DNA of 64,000 nucleotides from Lachnospiraceae bacterium AC2031 (lineage in GTDB: Bacteria > Bacillota > Clostridia > Lachnospirales > Lachnospiraceae): NCBI GenBank assembly GCA_000687975.1, contig JIAB01000001.1:1891001-1955000 (forward strand), in the 5' to 3' direction. This document shows, in pieces, positions 16,992 to 26,177 of this stretch (position 1 is its first letter; every line of letters starts with the position of its first letter). A program made the translations under genes and the position numbers. The notes below the pieces were generated by a model. The model did no database searches. It was not told where the DNA came from and worked only from the letters and a program-made list of their open reading frames with translations.

Positions 16992-17888
16992 ATGGGATAC
17001 ACCAGAGAATCAGATGCAAATGATATTACAGCCCGCTATATGGACAGCATCCTTATTAAGGAGAGACTGATAGATTCAGTAGTAGCAGAAACTTCTATAG
17101 ATTTCCTTGGGGACAGCTTTGATATGCCGGTAATGACACCAGCTTTCTCACACCTTGGATGCTTTAATGGACGTGAGAAGACTGGGCTTGAAGAGTACAG
17201 CATTGCTGCAAAGGAGCTGAACATTCTGAACTTTGTTGGAATGATGGAGAATGACAGCTATGACAAGATAGCAGCTACTGGGGCAAAGACTGTTCGTATC
17301 GTAAAGCCTTATGCAGATAACGGCAAGGTGAGAGATCAGATGCAGTATGCTGAAGAAAAGGGCGCTTTTGGAATCGGAATGGATATTGATCATATTTTCG
17401 GTGAGGAAGGCGAGGATATAGTTATTGGCGAAAAAATGGCTGTACAGACAACGGATATGCTGAGATCCTATGTGGAGTCAACGAAGCTTCCTTTCTTTAT
17501 AAAGGGTGTTCTTTCTGCTGAGGATGCAGTTAAGGCTGCTAATATTGGAGCAAAGGCAATAATAGTAAGTCATCATCATGGAAGACTTCCTTATGCGGTT
17601 CCACCTATGATGGTTCTGCCAGAGATAAAGGAAGCTCTCTATGGACGCGATATAAAGATAATAGTAGATTGTGGAATCGCCAGTGGAGCGGATGTGTATA
17701 AGGCGCTGGCTCTTGGAGCAGATGCTGCTGCTGTGGGAAGATCCATGCTTCCATCTCTTGAGGCTGATGGAGTAGAAGGAGTGAAGAACTTCGTGAAGGG
17801 AGTTCAGAAGGAGCTTCGTTTCTGCATGAGCTGCACAGGTTTTGCGAGGCCGGCGGATATAAATGATTCCTGTCTTTATATGGACTAG
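16992..17888 (+). CDS. FMN-dependent alpha-hydroxy-acid oxidoreductase family protein (short form)
   Basis: The 298-residue protein has the TIM barrel of the lactate-oxidase/glycolate-oxidase family. It shows the FMN/substrate motif as SHHHGR in place of the usual SNHGGR, a later DCGIASGADVYKALALGADAA phosphate-binding stretch and an expected Lys in FFIKGVLS. The catalytic His is kept but its neighbours differ. At 298 residues it is shorter than the usual 340-380, and it ends with an unusual FCMSCTGF segment. It follows the isomerase gene by 34 bases in an apparent operon. Substrate unknown; a role in hydroxy-acid oxidation or an isopentenyl-isomerase-like role are both possible. Confidence 0.82.
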   Translation: MGYTRESDANDITARYMDSILIKERLIDSVVAETSIDFLGDSFDMPVMTPAFSHLGCFNGREKTGLEEYSIAAKELNILNFVGMMENDSYDKIAATGAKTVRIVKPYADNGKVRDQMQYAEEKGAFGIGMDIDHIFGEEGEDIVIGEKMAVQTTDMLRSYVESTKLPFFIKGVLSAEDAVKAANIGAKAIIVSHHHGRLPYAVPPMMVLPEIKEALYGRDIKIIVDCGIASGADVYKALALGADAAAVGRSMLPSLEADGVEGVKNFVKGVQKELRFCMSCTGFARPADINDSCLYMD

Positions 17889-17922
17889 CACGTGCCTAAA
17901 CCATTTTAATATATGACAAAGG

Positions 17923-18036
17923 ATGGCTGAGAAACTGAAGGAGAGCGAAGAGGAGAAGCATCAGGGTACTCTGAAGTATATCCTGGCAGAGGGGAAGAAC
18001 TGTTTTTCAGTACGTATAAAGGCGTCTTATTCATAA
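17923..18036 (+). other. Doubtful 37-codon open frame in a 350-base gap
   Basis: Between 17889 and 18237 there is no convincing gene. An ATG frame from 17923 to 18036 encodes a charged 37-residue peptide, but it has no well-spaced ribosome binding site. It may be a gene remnant. The rest of the gap is A+T-rich, with TTCATAATTTGT repeats around 18031 and a doubled AAATAGTGT near 18162, before the terminator at 18183. Confidence 0.25.
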
Positions 18037-18182
18037 TTTGTTCATAATTTGTTTACTGCATATTTATTTATTATTTACTGTATATTTAACACTCTACTCA
18101 CAAGTAGTGGTATATTGTATACAAGTTCAACAGAAGAAAAGCAAATCTCTTTTGAAACGTAAATAGTGTAAATAGTGTAAAA

Positions 18183-18219
18183 ACAAAGGACGCAGAGAAA
18201 TCAGCGTCCTTTGTTTTTT
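18183..18219 (+). terminator. Terminator-like hairpin just upstream of dus
   Basis: Perfect 11-bp stem ACAAAGGACGC/GCGTCCTTTGT with a 10-base loop and six T. It lies only 19 bases before the dus ATG, so it either blocks read-through from upstream or attenuates dus from a promoter in the A+T-rich stretch before it. Confidence 0.85.
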
Positions 18220-18237
18220 GTAAAAAGGAAATTCGAT

Positions 18238-19218
18238 ATGTCGACATTATATCTTGCCCCGCTTGAGGGCATTACTACATACGTATATAGAAATGCATTT
18301 AAGAAGTATTACGGCGGGATTGACAAATACTTTACCCCATTCTTAACTGCCAGCCATCTTAAGGGCAGAGAGAAGAGAGAAGTGCATCCTGACAATAATC
18401 AGGGTATTGAAGTAGTTCCTCAGATACTGACAAATGATAGCTCCCTTTTTGTTACTATATCGAAGCAGCTGGCAGAACTGGGATACCGTGAGGTAAATCT
18501 TAATCTGGGATGCCCTTCAGGTACAGTTGTATCAAAGGGCCGCGGTGCTGGATTCCTGGACAGAGTTACTGAACTAGATAAATTCTTAGATGATATATAT
18601 GATCAGCTTCCAGATATGAAGATTTCAATAAAGACCCGTATTGGTGTGGAATTTGAATCTGAATGGGATGACATCCTTGAGATATATAAGAAGTATCCTA
18701 TAAAGGAACTGATCATTCACCCTCGTCTTAGAAATGATTTTTATGATGGACAGGTTCGACTGGATGCATATGGACATGCAATGAAGTCAGTTATTCCACT
18801 CTGCTATAACGGAGACATTGTGGACATAGAGTCATATCAGAGGATTTCTTCTTATATAGAAGAAAAAGCAAAAGAGTTTTCATATCCAGTAAAGGATATC
18901 TTCATGATCGGAAGAGGTGTGATCGCAAATCCGGAACTGCCGGGAATGCTTAAAAAGATTGATGGGGAGATGACATTTGGCTCCGAAGACAGTACGGGAA
19001 AGATAGATAGGAAGAAACTGAGAGCTTTCCTTGGAGATATTGTGGATAGCTACCTGGTTGAGATGTCCAACGAGAAGCAGGTTGTTATGAAGATGAAGGA
19101 GCTTTGGACCTATCTTGCAAAGGGACTGGAACTGGATGTGCAGGATATCAAGGCGATTCATAAGACCAACCGTCTTGCGGACTACAAGTCAGTGGAGCAG
19201 ATGATCCTGCTTAGATAG
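18238..19218 (+). CDS. tRNA-dihydrouridine synthase
   Basis: The 326-residue flavoenzyme has the Dus barrel: LAPLEGITTYVYRNAF at the N-terminus, the catalytic Cys in NLNLGCPSGTVVSKGRG, and FMN-phosphate contacts in PLCYNGDI and FMIGRGVIANP. It reduces uridine in tRNA with NAD(P)H. The start at ATG 18238 has AAAAGGAA ahead and gives the standard N-terminus. An upstream in-frame start at 18211 lies inside the terminator hairpin and is rejected. The assignment to a Dus subtype is uncertain. Confidence 0.92.
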   Translation: MSTLYLAPLEGITTYVYRNAFKKYYGGIDKYFTPFLTASHLKGREKREVHPDNNQGIEVVPQILTNDSSLFVTISKQLAELGYREVNLNLGCPSGTVVSKGRGAGFLDRVTELDKFLDDIYDQLPDMKISIKTRIGVEFESEWDDILEIYKKYPIKELIIHPRLRNDFYDGQVRLDAYGHAMKSVIPLCYNGDIVDIESYQRISSYIEEKAKEFSYPVKDIFMIGRGVIANPELPGMLKKIDGEMTFGSEDSTGKIDRKKLRAFLGDIVDSYLVEMSNEKQVVMKMKELWTYLAKGLELDVQDIKAIHKTNRLADYKSVEQMILLR

Positions 19219-19323
19219 TAGCAAAGCAGTACTAAAACTTTTCTGTTATGTAATAGGATTATATGGTATATTTATTACGCTGAAGGGTGCGTAACCCGTA
19301 ATTCAAACATAGGATGCAGAATT

Positions 19324-20358
19324 ATGGCTGTAAAGAAAGAAGAAAATCCAACAGGTGCTTCAAAAGGCACTGTAAAAAAACATATAATGAGCGGCGAGTT
19401 TTCCAAGGTTTATCTTATGTACGGCGCTGAGCAGTATCTTGCCACATTTTACCGTGACCAGATAAAGAATGCGCTGGTTAACGCGGATGATGACCTGAAC
19501 TGCCGTGTTTATGATTCGGACAGCTTTGACCTGAATACCCTTATAAATGATTCGATCACTATGCCATTTTTCGCGGAGCATAGAGTGGTGGTTGTGAACG
19601 GAAGCGGCTACTTTGACGGCTCAGATCCTGAATTTATCGAAAATGTGGGACAGATTCCGGATTCAAATGTGGTCATCTTCTGCGAGCAGAAGGTAAATAA
19701 GGCGAAGAAGGCTTATCTTGCAGCGTCTAAATGTCCTGATGTGACTTGTCTTGAGTTTAAGGGACTGGAAAAGAACGACCTGATCACCTGGCTTGCTACG
19801 ATCTTGGGTGATGGAGGACTTAAGGTAAAGCTTTCTGTTCCGGAAAAGATCCTGGATGCCTGTGGTCCTGGTGCAGATATGTACATGCTGGAGAATGAAG
19901 CGAAAAAGGTTCATGACTACTGCATGGATAAAGGAGTGGTCAGTCCAGAGGATGTGGAGCTTCTTTGTTCAAATGCTATCGAGGACAAGATCTTCGATAT
20001 GTGCCGCGCCATATCCCAGAAGGATTCATCTGTGGCCATCAGTCAATACGAGGACCTTCTGAAGCTGAAGAAAAATGTGGTCACCATCATGATCCGTATC
20101 GAAGCCCAGTATAATCAGCTGCTGGACATAAAGATTCTTCTGGAAGAAGGAAAGAAAGAGTCGGAAATCGCTGATAAAATGAGGCTTTCCAAGTGGGTTG
20201 TATCAAGGCTTGTTTCCCTTGCTAAGTCCTATACAAGGAAGGAACTTATTGCTGCAGTTGATGCATGTCAGGAAGCAATGATGCTGAAAACCAGCGGCGG
20301 ACTTCTTGGAAATTCAGCTGTTGAGAATCTTATAGTAAAGCTTCTGGCAACCAGTTAA
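19324..20358 (+). CDS. holA: DNA polymerase III delta subunit
   Basis: The 344-residue protein fits the HolA clamp-loader subunit. The N-terminal segment KVYLMYGAEQYLATFYRDQIK matches the family's opening (YLLYG-E-YL). It also has the central domain and the C-terminal GLLGNSAVENLIVKL end seen in HolA. It opens the sliding clamp within the delta-delta'-tau/gamma complex. It is followed by rpsT, an order found in many Firmicutes, which supports the call. The gene starts at an ATG after ATAGGATGCAG, a weak ribosome binding site. Confidence 0.9.
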   Translation: MAVKKEENPTGASKGTVKKHIMSGEFSKVYLMYGAEQYLATFYRDQIKNALVNADDDLNCRVYDSDSFDLNTLINDSITMPFFAEHRVVVVNGSGYFDGSDPEFIENVGQIPDSNVVIFCEQKVNKAKKAYLAASKCPDVTCLEFKGLEKNDLITWLATILGDGGLKVKLSVPEKILDACGPGADMYMLENEAKKVHDYCMDKGVVSPEDVELLCSNAIEDKIFDMCRAISQKDSSVAISQYEDLLKLKKNVVTIMIRIEAQYNQLLDIKILLEEGKKESEIADKMRLSKWVVSRLVSLAKSYTRKELIAAVDACQEAMMLKTSGGLLGNSAVENLIVKLLATS

Positions 20359-20394
20359 GTCCCTACAAATGGCTGTATTACTAGAAAAAACCAC

Positions 20395-20423
20395 TTGACG
20401 TGACGTGTAGACTTTGTTATTAT
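20395..20423 (+). promoter_or_regulatory. Promoter of rpsT
   Basis: TTGACG (20395-20400), a 17-base spacer and TATTAT (20418-20423). It implies a start near 20430 and a leader of about 180 bases. Confidence 0.8.
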
Positions 20424-20429
20424 GACATT

Positions 20430-20611
20430 TGCTGTAGATTAATAGGTCTCTATATGCCCGGTATATCTAACCCATATATCGAACGTGTCTTGGCTAAGTA
20501 GAAATCTGTGAGGTGCTTATCTAAAGAACGGCTGACTTTAGTTGCTGCATTTCAGATACAGTGAGAAATATAGAATAGTTATAATCGATTAAATCCGGAG
20601 GAAATGAAGAC
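20430..20611 (+). promoter_or_regulatory. Long untranslated leader of rpsT, possible autoregulatory RNA
   Basis: The distance from the promoter to the rpsT ATG is about 180 bases with no open frame. Short complementary segments are present, for example GTATAT(20460s) with ATATAT nearby and GCATTTCAGATAC after GTTGCT. Ribosomal protein leaders often bind their product. No known leader motif was recognised, so this is a candidate only. Confidence 0.35.
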
Positions 20612-20878
20612 ATGGCAAATATTAAATCTGCAAAGAAGAGAATTCTTACAAGCAAGAAGAGAGAGATGAAGAATAAGAGCGTTAAGAGCAAGGTTAAGAC
20701 ACTTGTAAAGAAGGTTGAGGCTGCTATCGAGGCTAATGATAAGGCTGCAGCTGAGGCAGCTCTTCAGGTTGCTATCTCAGAGATCAGCAAGGCTGCTAAC
20801 AAGGGTATCTACCACAAGAACACAGCTTCACGTAAGATTTCTCGTCTCACAATTGCTGTTAACAAGATTGGTCAGTAA
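20612..20878 (+). CDS. rpsT: 30S ribosomal protein S20
   Basis: The 88-residue, Lys/Ala-rich helical protein is a clear S20 (MANIKSAKKRILTSKKREM, NKGIYHKNTASRKISRL). It binds 16S rRNA early in small-subunit assembly. GGAGGAAATGAAGAC lies before the ATG. It has its own promoter and terminator and so is expressed apart from holA. Confidence 0.97.
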   Translation: MANIKSAKKRILTSKKREMKNKSVKSKVKTLVKKVEAAIEANDKAAAEAALQVAISEISKAANKGIYHKNTASRKISRLTIAVNKIGQ

Positions 20879-20901
20879 TATATAGACTAATAAAGATTAT
20901 T

Positions 20902-20937
20902 AATGAGTCGCTTTTTGAAAGTGGCTCATTTTTTTAT
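20902..20937 (+). terminator. Terminator of rpsT
   Basis: 13-bp stem AATGAGTCGCTTT/AAAGTGGCTCATT (one GU pair), 3-base loop, then seven T. Confidence 0.92.
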
Positions 20938-21020
20938 GTTTGCTTATTCTGGAATATTAGGTAAAATAACCTATAGGTTTTAATCCGAATAGATATAAAG
21001 GGTTACAAGAGGAATAGGAA

Positions 21021-22391
21021 ATGGGTAAACAAACTAAGCAGGATGAGATGGCGAAGCGCCGTGAGGCAGTATTACGTCTGCTGTTGGAAAAACCATATAC
21101 ATATGACGAGCTGGCTGAGAAGCTGGAGCAATCAGTTCGAAACATCAAGTATGATATCAAGGCTCTTCAGGAATCAGGATATGAGATTCCTAAGCATAAG
21201 AAGGGCGTTGGTTATATTATTCCTGAGGAGAAGAAGGAAGAATATCTAAAGAGTCTTGAAGGTTCTGAGACTGGTTCTGGTAAGAATAAGGAAAAGAAAA
21301 GGACTGTCTACAAGCATGTTGTCACTGAGGGTATTGAAAAACTGATCGTTCTTCTGACGCTTCAAAAATCAAAAGAGGGGATGACATTTGACGATCTTTT
21401 TGATGAATATATTGCATTTGCAGATGAGTCGTCTATATTCCTGATGACTAAGGAAGAAAAAGCGAGATTCTACAAGAATAAAAAAGAGACCATCAAGACC
21501 AGATGTGAGGAACTGGTGAGTGGTGGATTTGTTGACTATGACAAGAAGCAAAAAATCTATAGTATCCCTAAGAATGCACCTGTTCTTCTGAATATTGATA
21601 TGGATACAGTAGATGAATATCTGTATGCCATAAGGGCATTTGGTGCCACATATGCTCTGGGGAATAAACTGAAGTCAGTTGAAGAAAAACTGGCTATGAT
21701 TTCTGGAGAGACTCAGCGCAGCGAAGATGATAACTACATAATTGTTGGAAGTAAGATCAATAACAATCCTAAGGTTATGGTGTGTCTGCAGATTCTCGAG
21801 GACATTCCATATGATAGATATGCTATAAAGGTACCAGTTAAAGGAAAGCCTGTTACTATAAAGGTCGGACTTGTGGTTTATACTGCCGACAAGGACAAGC
21901 TCTATATCATAGGAAAGTCGGGAAAGGAAAAGTTCAGGATAATTGATACTGAGGATATGGTGTCCGCAGATGAAAAAGGAGCGATGGAATCTGCTATAGA
22001 GGTGCTCAAGGACACGCCAAATGATATCTATCAGTCACCAGAATATATCCGTATATATAATGAGAGCTTCTCTCTTTCTACTGAGGCGCCTCAGCATGTG
22101 GTGGTAGAAGTAAAAGAATTCGGTAATCTAAGACATAAGTTTGAGGTTCTTAAACTCCAGAGAAACAGGTTCGAAATTCGAAGTGAGATGCAGCCAGCTA
22201 AGATATATCAAAAAGATGACGAGACATTTGTTTACGAAGATGATCTTCGAGGAATGTCTGATTTTGCCAAATATCTTCGAAGATTCGGTAGAAGTGTGAA
22301 GGTTCTGGAACCAGAGAGTCTACGCAAGATGATGCTGGATGATGTGGACCGTTTAGAAGAGGTGTATAGAAAAGAGGGGCTGTATGAATAA
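21021..22391 (+). CDS. HTH-WYL domain regulator 1
   Basis: In this 456-residue protein, residues about 10-75 form a winged helix-turn-helix (AVLRLLLEKPYTYDELAEKL, VRNIKYDIKALQESGYEI). Residues about 240-440 hold a WYL domain (VGLVVYTADKDKLYIIGKSG, FRIIDTEDMVS) and the typical C-terminal extension YLRRFGRSVKVLEPESLRKMM. WYL proteins bind nucleic acids or nucleotides and often control phage-defence and DNA-damage genes. It is the first gene of an operon: the next WYL gene overlaps it by 8 bases and the DUF3800-like gene follows. It probably regulates this region (inference). Confidence 0.85.
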   Translation: MGKQTKQDEMAKRREAVLRLLLEKPYTYDELAEKLEQSVRNIKYDIKALQESGYEIPKHKKGVGYIIPEEKKEEYLKSLEGSETGSGKNKEKKRTVYKHVVTEGIEKLIVLLTLQKSKEGMTFDDLFDEYIAFADESSIFLMTKEEKARFYKNKKETIKTRCEELVSGGFVDYDKKQKIYSIPKNAPVLLNIDMDTVDEYLYAIRAFGATYALGNKLKSVEEKLAMISGETQRSEDDNYIIVGSKINNNPKVMVCLQILEDIPYDRYAIKVPVKGKPVTIKVGLVVYTADKDKLYIIGKSGKEKFRIIDTEDMVSADEKGAMESAIEVLKDTPNDIYQSPEYIRIYNESFSLSTEAPQHVVVEVKEFGNLRHKFEVLKLQRNRFEIRSEMQPAKIYQKDDETFVYEDDLRGMSDFAKYLRRFGRSVKVLEPESLRKMMLDDVDRLEEVYRKEGLYE

Positions 22392-23427
22392 GCTGATAAG
22401 TAATAATCTGCTGAGACTGCAGCATGAGATGACATTTTTAAAGGATGAAGGCATTACGCCGGAGGGGCTTGCTGCAATTCTCGGAGTAAGTAAAAGTATA
22501 ATTTACGATGATATCATTGCACTCAACAATGAACCGAATTTTCCGCTGTTGATAAACCTGACTCCAGATAAACTTAAGGAATTTAAGAAGCAAAAAAATA
22601 AAAATCTGGATGAAAAAGATTTAAAAATAAAAGATTCAGAATACTTTGATGATAGTAGCGAAGAACTACTAACTGATCCGAAGTTTGCATCTGTTCTAAA
22701 AAGTGGAGCTTATGATGACTGCCTGTTTCGCTATGATACACTAAGTGAGACTGTAGAAGTTATGCTCACTTCAGATGAGGTTGATACACTGAATAGTTTC
22801 CTAAATAAGGAAGATGGTGCAAGGGCATTTTTTGTGAAGAATAGTAACCGTCTTCGTGCTATAGACCAGGTGGATATGGTAAATTATCTGCTGGAGGTAA
22901 TAAAGGATGGAAGCAGTATCGACTTTAGTTATAAAGCTAAATCGAAGATAATAAAGAAGACAATTCGTCCGATCAAGATCATTCATAACACCACGGAAGA
23001 TACTTATTATGTATTCGATCATAAGGGAGTATCCTACAACATGGATAAGATCTTCACTGCCAGCGTTAAGGATTCAAATGTGAAGCAGAACATTGCCCGT
23101 AACATCGATGAGAAACGTTTCGAAAAGATGTGGGGAGTTAACTACTCTGAGAAGGGCGTAAAAGTAAAGCTCAAGATATTCAATGAGGGCAAGGTGATCG
23201 AACGAGTTAAGAACGACCTTGGCTCAAAACTAAATGATAATAACTTCAAGTTCTTCGAAGAAAATGGAACTGAATATGCCATTTTCGAAGATGAAGTGAT
23301 TGGTACAGAAGTTTTTCTCTCATGGGTTTATAGTTACGGTGCCTCTATGGTACTTCTTGAACCAAGGGAACTTGTTGATAAAGTAATAGACTCCATAGAG
23401 CAAAGAAAACTGGAAGCAAAACAATAA
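22384..23427 (+). CDS. HTH-WYL domain regulator 2
   Basis: The 347-residue protein has an N-terminal helix-turn-helix (GITPEGLAAILGVSKSIIYD) and a charged linker. Residues about 170-345 look like a divergent WYL domain (SSIDFSYKAKSKIIKKTIRP, YYVFDHKGVSYNMDKIF, then VFLSWVYSYGASMVLLEPRELVDKV). Its ATG lies inside the end of the first WYL gene (8-base overlap), so translation is coupled and the two proteins may form a heteromer. Paired WYL regulators are known from some actinobacterial DNA-damage loci (PafBC), which is a useful comparison and not a claim of identity. Confidence 0.8.
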   Translation: MNKLISNNLLRLQHEMTFLKDEGITPEGLAAILGVSKSIIYDDIIALNNEPNFPLLINLTPDKLKEFKKQKNKNLDEKDLKIKDSEYFDDSSEELLTDPKFASVLKSGAYDDCLFRYDTLSETVEVMLTSDEVDTLNSFLNKEDGARAFFVKNSNRLRAIDQVDMVNYLLEVIKDGSSIDFSYKAKSKIIKKTIRPIKIIHNTTEDTYYVFDHKGVSYNMDKIFTASVKDSNVKQNIARNIDEKRFEKMWGVNYSEKGVKVKLKIFNEGKVIERVKNDLGSKLNDNNFKFFEENGTEYAIFEDEVIGTEVFLSWVYSYGASMVLLEPRELVDKVIDSIEQRKLEAKQ

Positions 23428-23451
23428 GAAAAATAAAGTAGAAGGAAAAGT

Positions 23452-26016
23452 ATGGAACAGGAAAGAAAGTTAAGAATTATATCATTGGATGAATCAGGAG
23501 AATTTGAAAGATTTCTCTCCGATGATATCCGTTTTATAGGGGGACTGATAATAGATAAACCCCTTCCTGAAAATGCCAAAACTGATAATATAGTTGCAAA
23601 TGTCAGGAAAGAAATAAGAAGTGAACTTACCAGATTAACTGAGGAGTACAATAGGCTCCTTGAAGAGAAGGAATTCCTTTTTGAGGATAAAGAGGTAATA
23701 GTTAAGTACCCTGAGAGTCTTCATATGTCGGATTCAAATACATATTATTCGAAGAATGGTGTGGGAATCAAGAAGGCAAAACTTGAGAAGAAACTCCGTG
23801 CGGAAGAAATACTGCCTTTCTCTATGTGGATGAAAGAAAGAAGTATGGAATTCATCAAGGAAATGGGCTATGGAATCTATGCATATATTTATCCTTTTGG
23901 TGATAACTTTGTAAATGTCGAAGGTGTGGAAAGTAACTTAGGTGCAGCGGATTATGCATCACATCTATATTCCAGAATGTCTACAGTTTCAATGTTTAAT
24001 ACAGTGTTCTATATGTTTGATGATAGCTTCACTGATTACTCTCTTCAGTTTGCACAGCGTTCACTTGTATTTTCAGGTCTTACAAACGACAGAGAGCGTG
24101 AGGTAAATCAGGGACTTAGCAAAGAGTATGCTAAGCATATTGTTGTTGAAAAAGGACCAAATGACAGAGAAAAGAAATCCACCATATATACCATTACAAA
24201 TGTAAGCTCCTACAGAACTTCGCTCACAGATGAGATATATGGTTCGGAGCTGACAGGTGGTTATAAGAATAAGAGTTACTATCTGGGAGTTGACTCCATA
24301 GATTATTCTGGCAAGAAGGATATGGCTATTCATTATCTCACTGATATTCTGTGCAGTCATATTAGAAATACCATAGATAGACTTAATTCGAAAAATGAGA
24401 TCTACAATGACACAGCAGAACTGATCCAGCAGGAACTAGGCGCTGAGGTTGGAGATAGTACTGTAGATATAAGATTCTACTCCAAGGCAGATGCAGATTT
24501 CAGAAAGATATATCGACATATCATGCTGGGTGATCTGGCTAAGGCTTTCGATGCCGAATTCGATTTCAGCCTTGTAAGCCGCAGCGTGGATGAGAGCGAT
24601 GACGCAGATTATGTCAGAGAAAATATCCTGAGTAAGTACTATGAGCAAGAGTTTGCTCCAAGACTAGATGCTTATATTGAGAGCCTCCTTGCAGATGAAA
24701 AGTATTACGCTGATATTATCTCAAGATACGACGAGTACGTAAGTTACGCAGAACGTTTCATGGGTAAGGATGGAAATCTTGGTTATAACCGAGGTCTCCA
24801 TATTGCCGAAAGGCTGATTGAAGTCTTTGATAAGCTTCGTGCTATAGAGGAGTCAAAGCCTCGGGAGGACAGAGTTATCTTCGATAGAAAGATTGGGGAG
24901 ATAACATTTAGATTAAATGATATCCGCCTCCGTGGTCTTAATCATAAGGGAGTGGTGCGTGGACTGCTGCCTGTGATCGATAAATGTAACGAAAATAAGC
25001 TTTATATTTCACCAATGGATTATATTCATTTTAAGACAAGGGCGGCTCAGCTTTACTTCAATTCCTTTGAGTATGTGAAGGTGAAGGATCTTTTTATTGA
25101 CGATGTATGGCCAAGAATCTTTGCAGAAAATGCCAAAAAGAATATTGATATCGGCAGTTCCGAGACTCTGATTGAGCAGCTGGAAATGGTTATGGCAGGC
25201 TTAACTGGAATCGAGAATACAACACAGGTTGTTTCCGGAAAGATCTTCAGTACTTTGGGACAGGCCTATGCTTTTATGGGCGACGAAAGTATTTCAGAGA
25301 ACTGGTTTGAATCGGCGCTGGAAAAATGGTCTGGAGACGTTGCCAATCAGAATATCACTCTGTCATATCTGATGAATCTCTATGTGGATACAGCAAATAT
25401 GGGTGGGTATGAGAAATATGCACCGCAGTACTTTGGATTTTTTGATACAAAGGGCCTGGGCTGCGACAGTGTGGCTGGACAGCTGAAGGTTCTGAAGGAA
25501 GCATATCTAAACAGGCAGTTTATCAGATATGCGCTGTCAGTATTTGTTAAGGCATTTTATAAGTTCTATAATGATAGCAATTCTGATCTCTACGAAGAAT
25601 TAGTAAGCTTCATCGAGGATATCGAGAATAATAAGAATGCTGTAAAGGGTGAAGAAAACCGTAATAAGTTTGATGATACTACCAACGATCCTTGGCAGCA
25701 TATCTATAAGTATATGTACCTGATTGCCAGAGACTATGAGGATGAAGAAGCGGCTGAGATATATGCAGGCAGAGTTCTTGATTGTACCAAGGGCGATGCA
25801 ACAATCTCTGTAATGCAGCTGGATTTTGAAATGGAGCATTACCTCGACCTTTATGAAGGGGAGGATATTCCATTTGCTGATTATCTGGAGGACAGTAAAG
25901 TGGAGGGAATAAAAGAATTCCTTTCCGAGTTCCCTTGCTTTGATGGAATCCTGGATAAAACAGTGGCAGAGGCAAAGAAGATGCTGGAAGCTAAACTTAC
26001 ATACATGTTCAGGTAG
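23452..26016 (+). CDS. DUF3800-like N-terminal domain with helical C-terminal region
   Basis: The first 25 residues of this 854-residue protein carry D13-E14-S15-G16 followed by a strand IRFIGGLIID, the layout of the DUF3800 (RNase H-like) family. Residues about 270-320 (YYLGVDSIDYSGKKDMAIHY then LTDILCSHIRN) resemble the family's closing acidic-helix motif. From about 420 on it looks helical and TPR-like, including FSTLGQAYAFMGDESISENW and FESALEKW. No signal peptide or membrane segment is seen. It is third in the operon, 24 bases after the second WYL gene. A nuclease or nucleic-acid sensor role is plausible; the DUF3800 match is by eye and moderate. Confidence 0.65.
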   Translation: MEQERKLRIISLDESGEFERFLSDDIRFIGGLIIDKPLPENAKTDNIVANVRKEIRSELTRLTEEYNRLLEEKEFLFEDKEVIVKYPESLHMSDSNTYYSKNGVGIKKAKLEKKLRAEEILPFSMWMKERSMEFIKEMGYGIYAYIYPFGDNFVNVEGVESNLGAADYASHLYSRMSTVSMFNTVFYMFDDSFTDYSLQFAQRSLVFSGLTNDREREVNQGLSKEYAKHIVVEKGPNDREKKSTIYTITNVSSYRTSLTDEIYGSELTGGYKNKSYYLGVDSIDYSGKKDMAIHYLTDILCSHIRNTIDRLNSKNEIYNDTAELIQQELGAEVGDSTVDIRFYSKADADFRKIYRHIMLGDLAKAFDAEFDFSLVSRSVDESDDADYVRENILSKYYEQEFAPRLDAYIESLLADEKYYADIISRYDEYVSYAERFMGKDGNLGYNRGLHIAERLIEVFDKLRAIEESKPREDRVIFDRKIGEITFRLNDIRLRGLNHKGVVRGLLPVIDKCNENKLYISPMDYIHFKTRAAQLYFNSFEYVKVKDLFIDDVWPRIFAENAKKNIDIGSSETLIEQLEMVMAGLTGIENTTQVVSGKIFSTLGQAYAFMGDESISENWFESALEKWSGDVANQNITLSYLMNLYVDTANMGGYEKYAPQYFGFFDTKGLGCDSVAGQLKVLKEAYLNRQFIRYALSVFVKAFYKFYNDSNSDLYEELVSFIEDIENNKNAVKGEENRNKFDDTTNDPWQHIYKYMYLIARDYEDEEAAEIYAGRVLDCTKGDATISVMQLDFEMEHYLDLYEGEDIPFADYLEDSKVEGIKEFLSEFPCFDGILDKTVAEAKKMLEAKLTYMFR

Positions 26017-26049
26017 TTGTAAGGAAAAATAGGCATAGAAAGCCAAATG

Positions 26050-26087
26050 ACGCACTTTGAAGTAAATTACTTTGAAGTGCGTTTTTT
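26050..26087 (+). terminator. Terminator of the WYL operon
   Basis: 16-bp stem from ACGCACTTTGAAGTAA paired with the complement ending GTGCGT (two GU pairs), very short loop, six T. Confidence 0.9.
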
Positions 26088-26110
26088 GTTTTTGGGGAAT
26101 TCTCATTTTT

Positions 26111-26144
26111 GTGCAAAATAATCCGTAAGAGGGAGGAATATACT
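26111..26144 (+). promoter_or_regulatory. Promoter A: GTGCAAAA box with TATACT
   Basis: A TCATTTTT-GTGCAAAA block is followed by TATACT (26139-26144), which begins exactly 28 bases after the G of GTGC. No consensus -35 box is present at 17 bases. The same block at the same distance recurs at 31030-31063, so the two promoters likely share a regulator bound at about -36. Confidence 0.6.
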
Positions 26145-26177
26145 AAGTTCATCAAAAGGAAAACGGAGGACGAAAGA

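Noticed and set aside
18183..18219. Riboswitch expression platform for dus
   Set aside because: A terminator hairpin is clear, but no competing anti-terminator or ligand-binding part could be drawn upstream.
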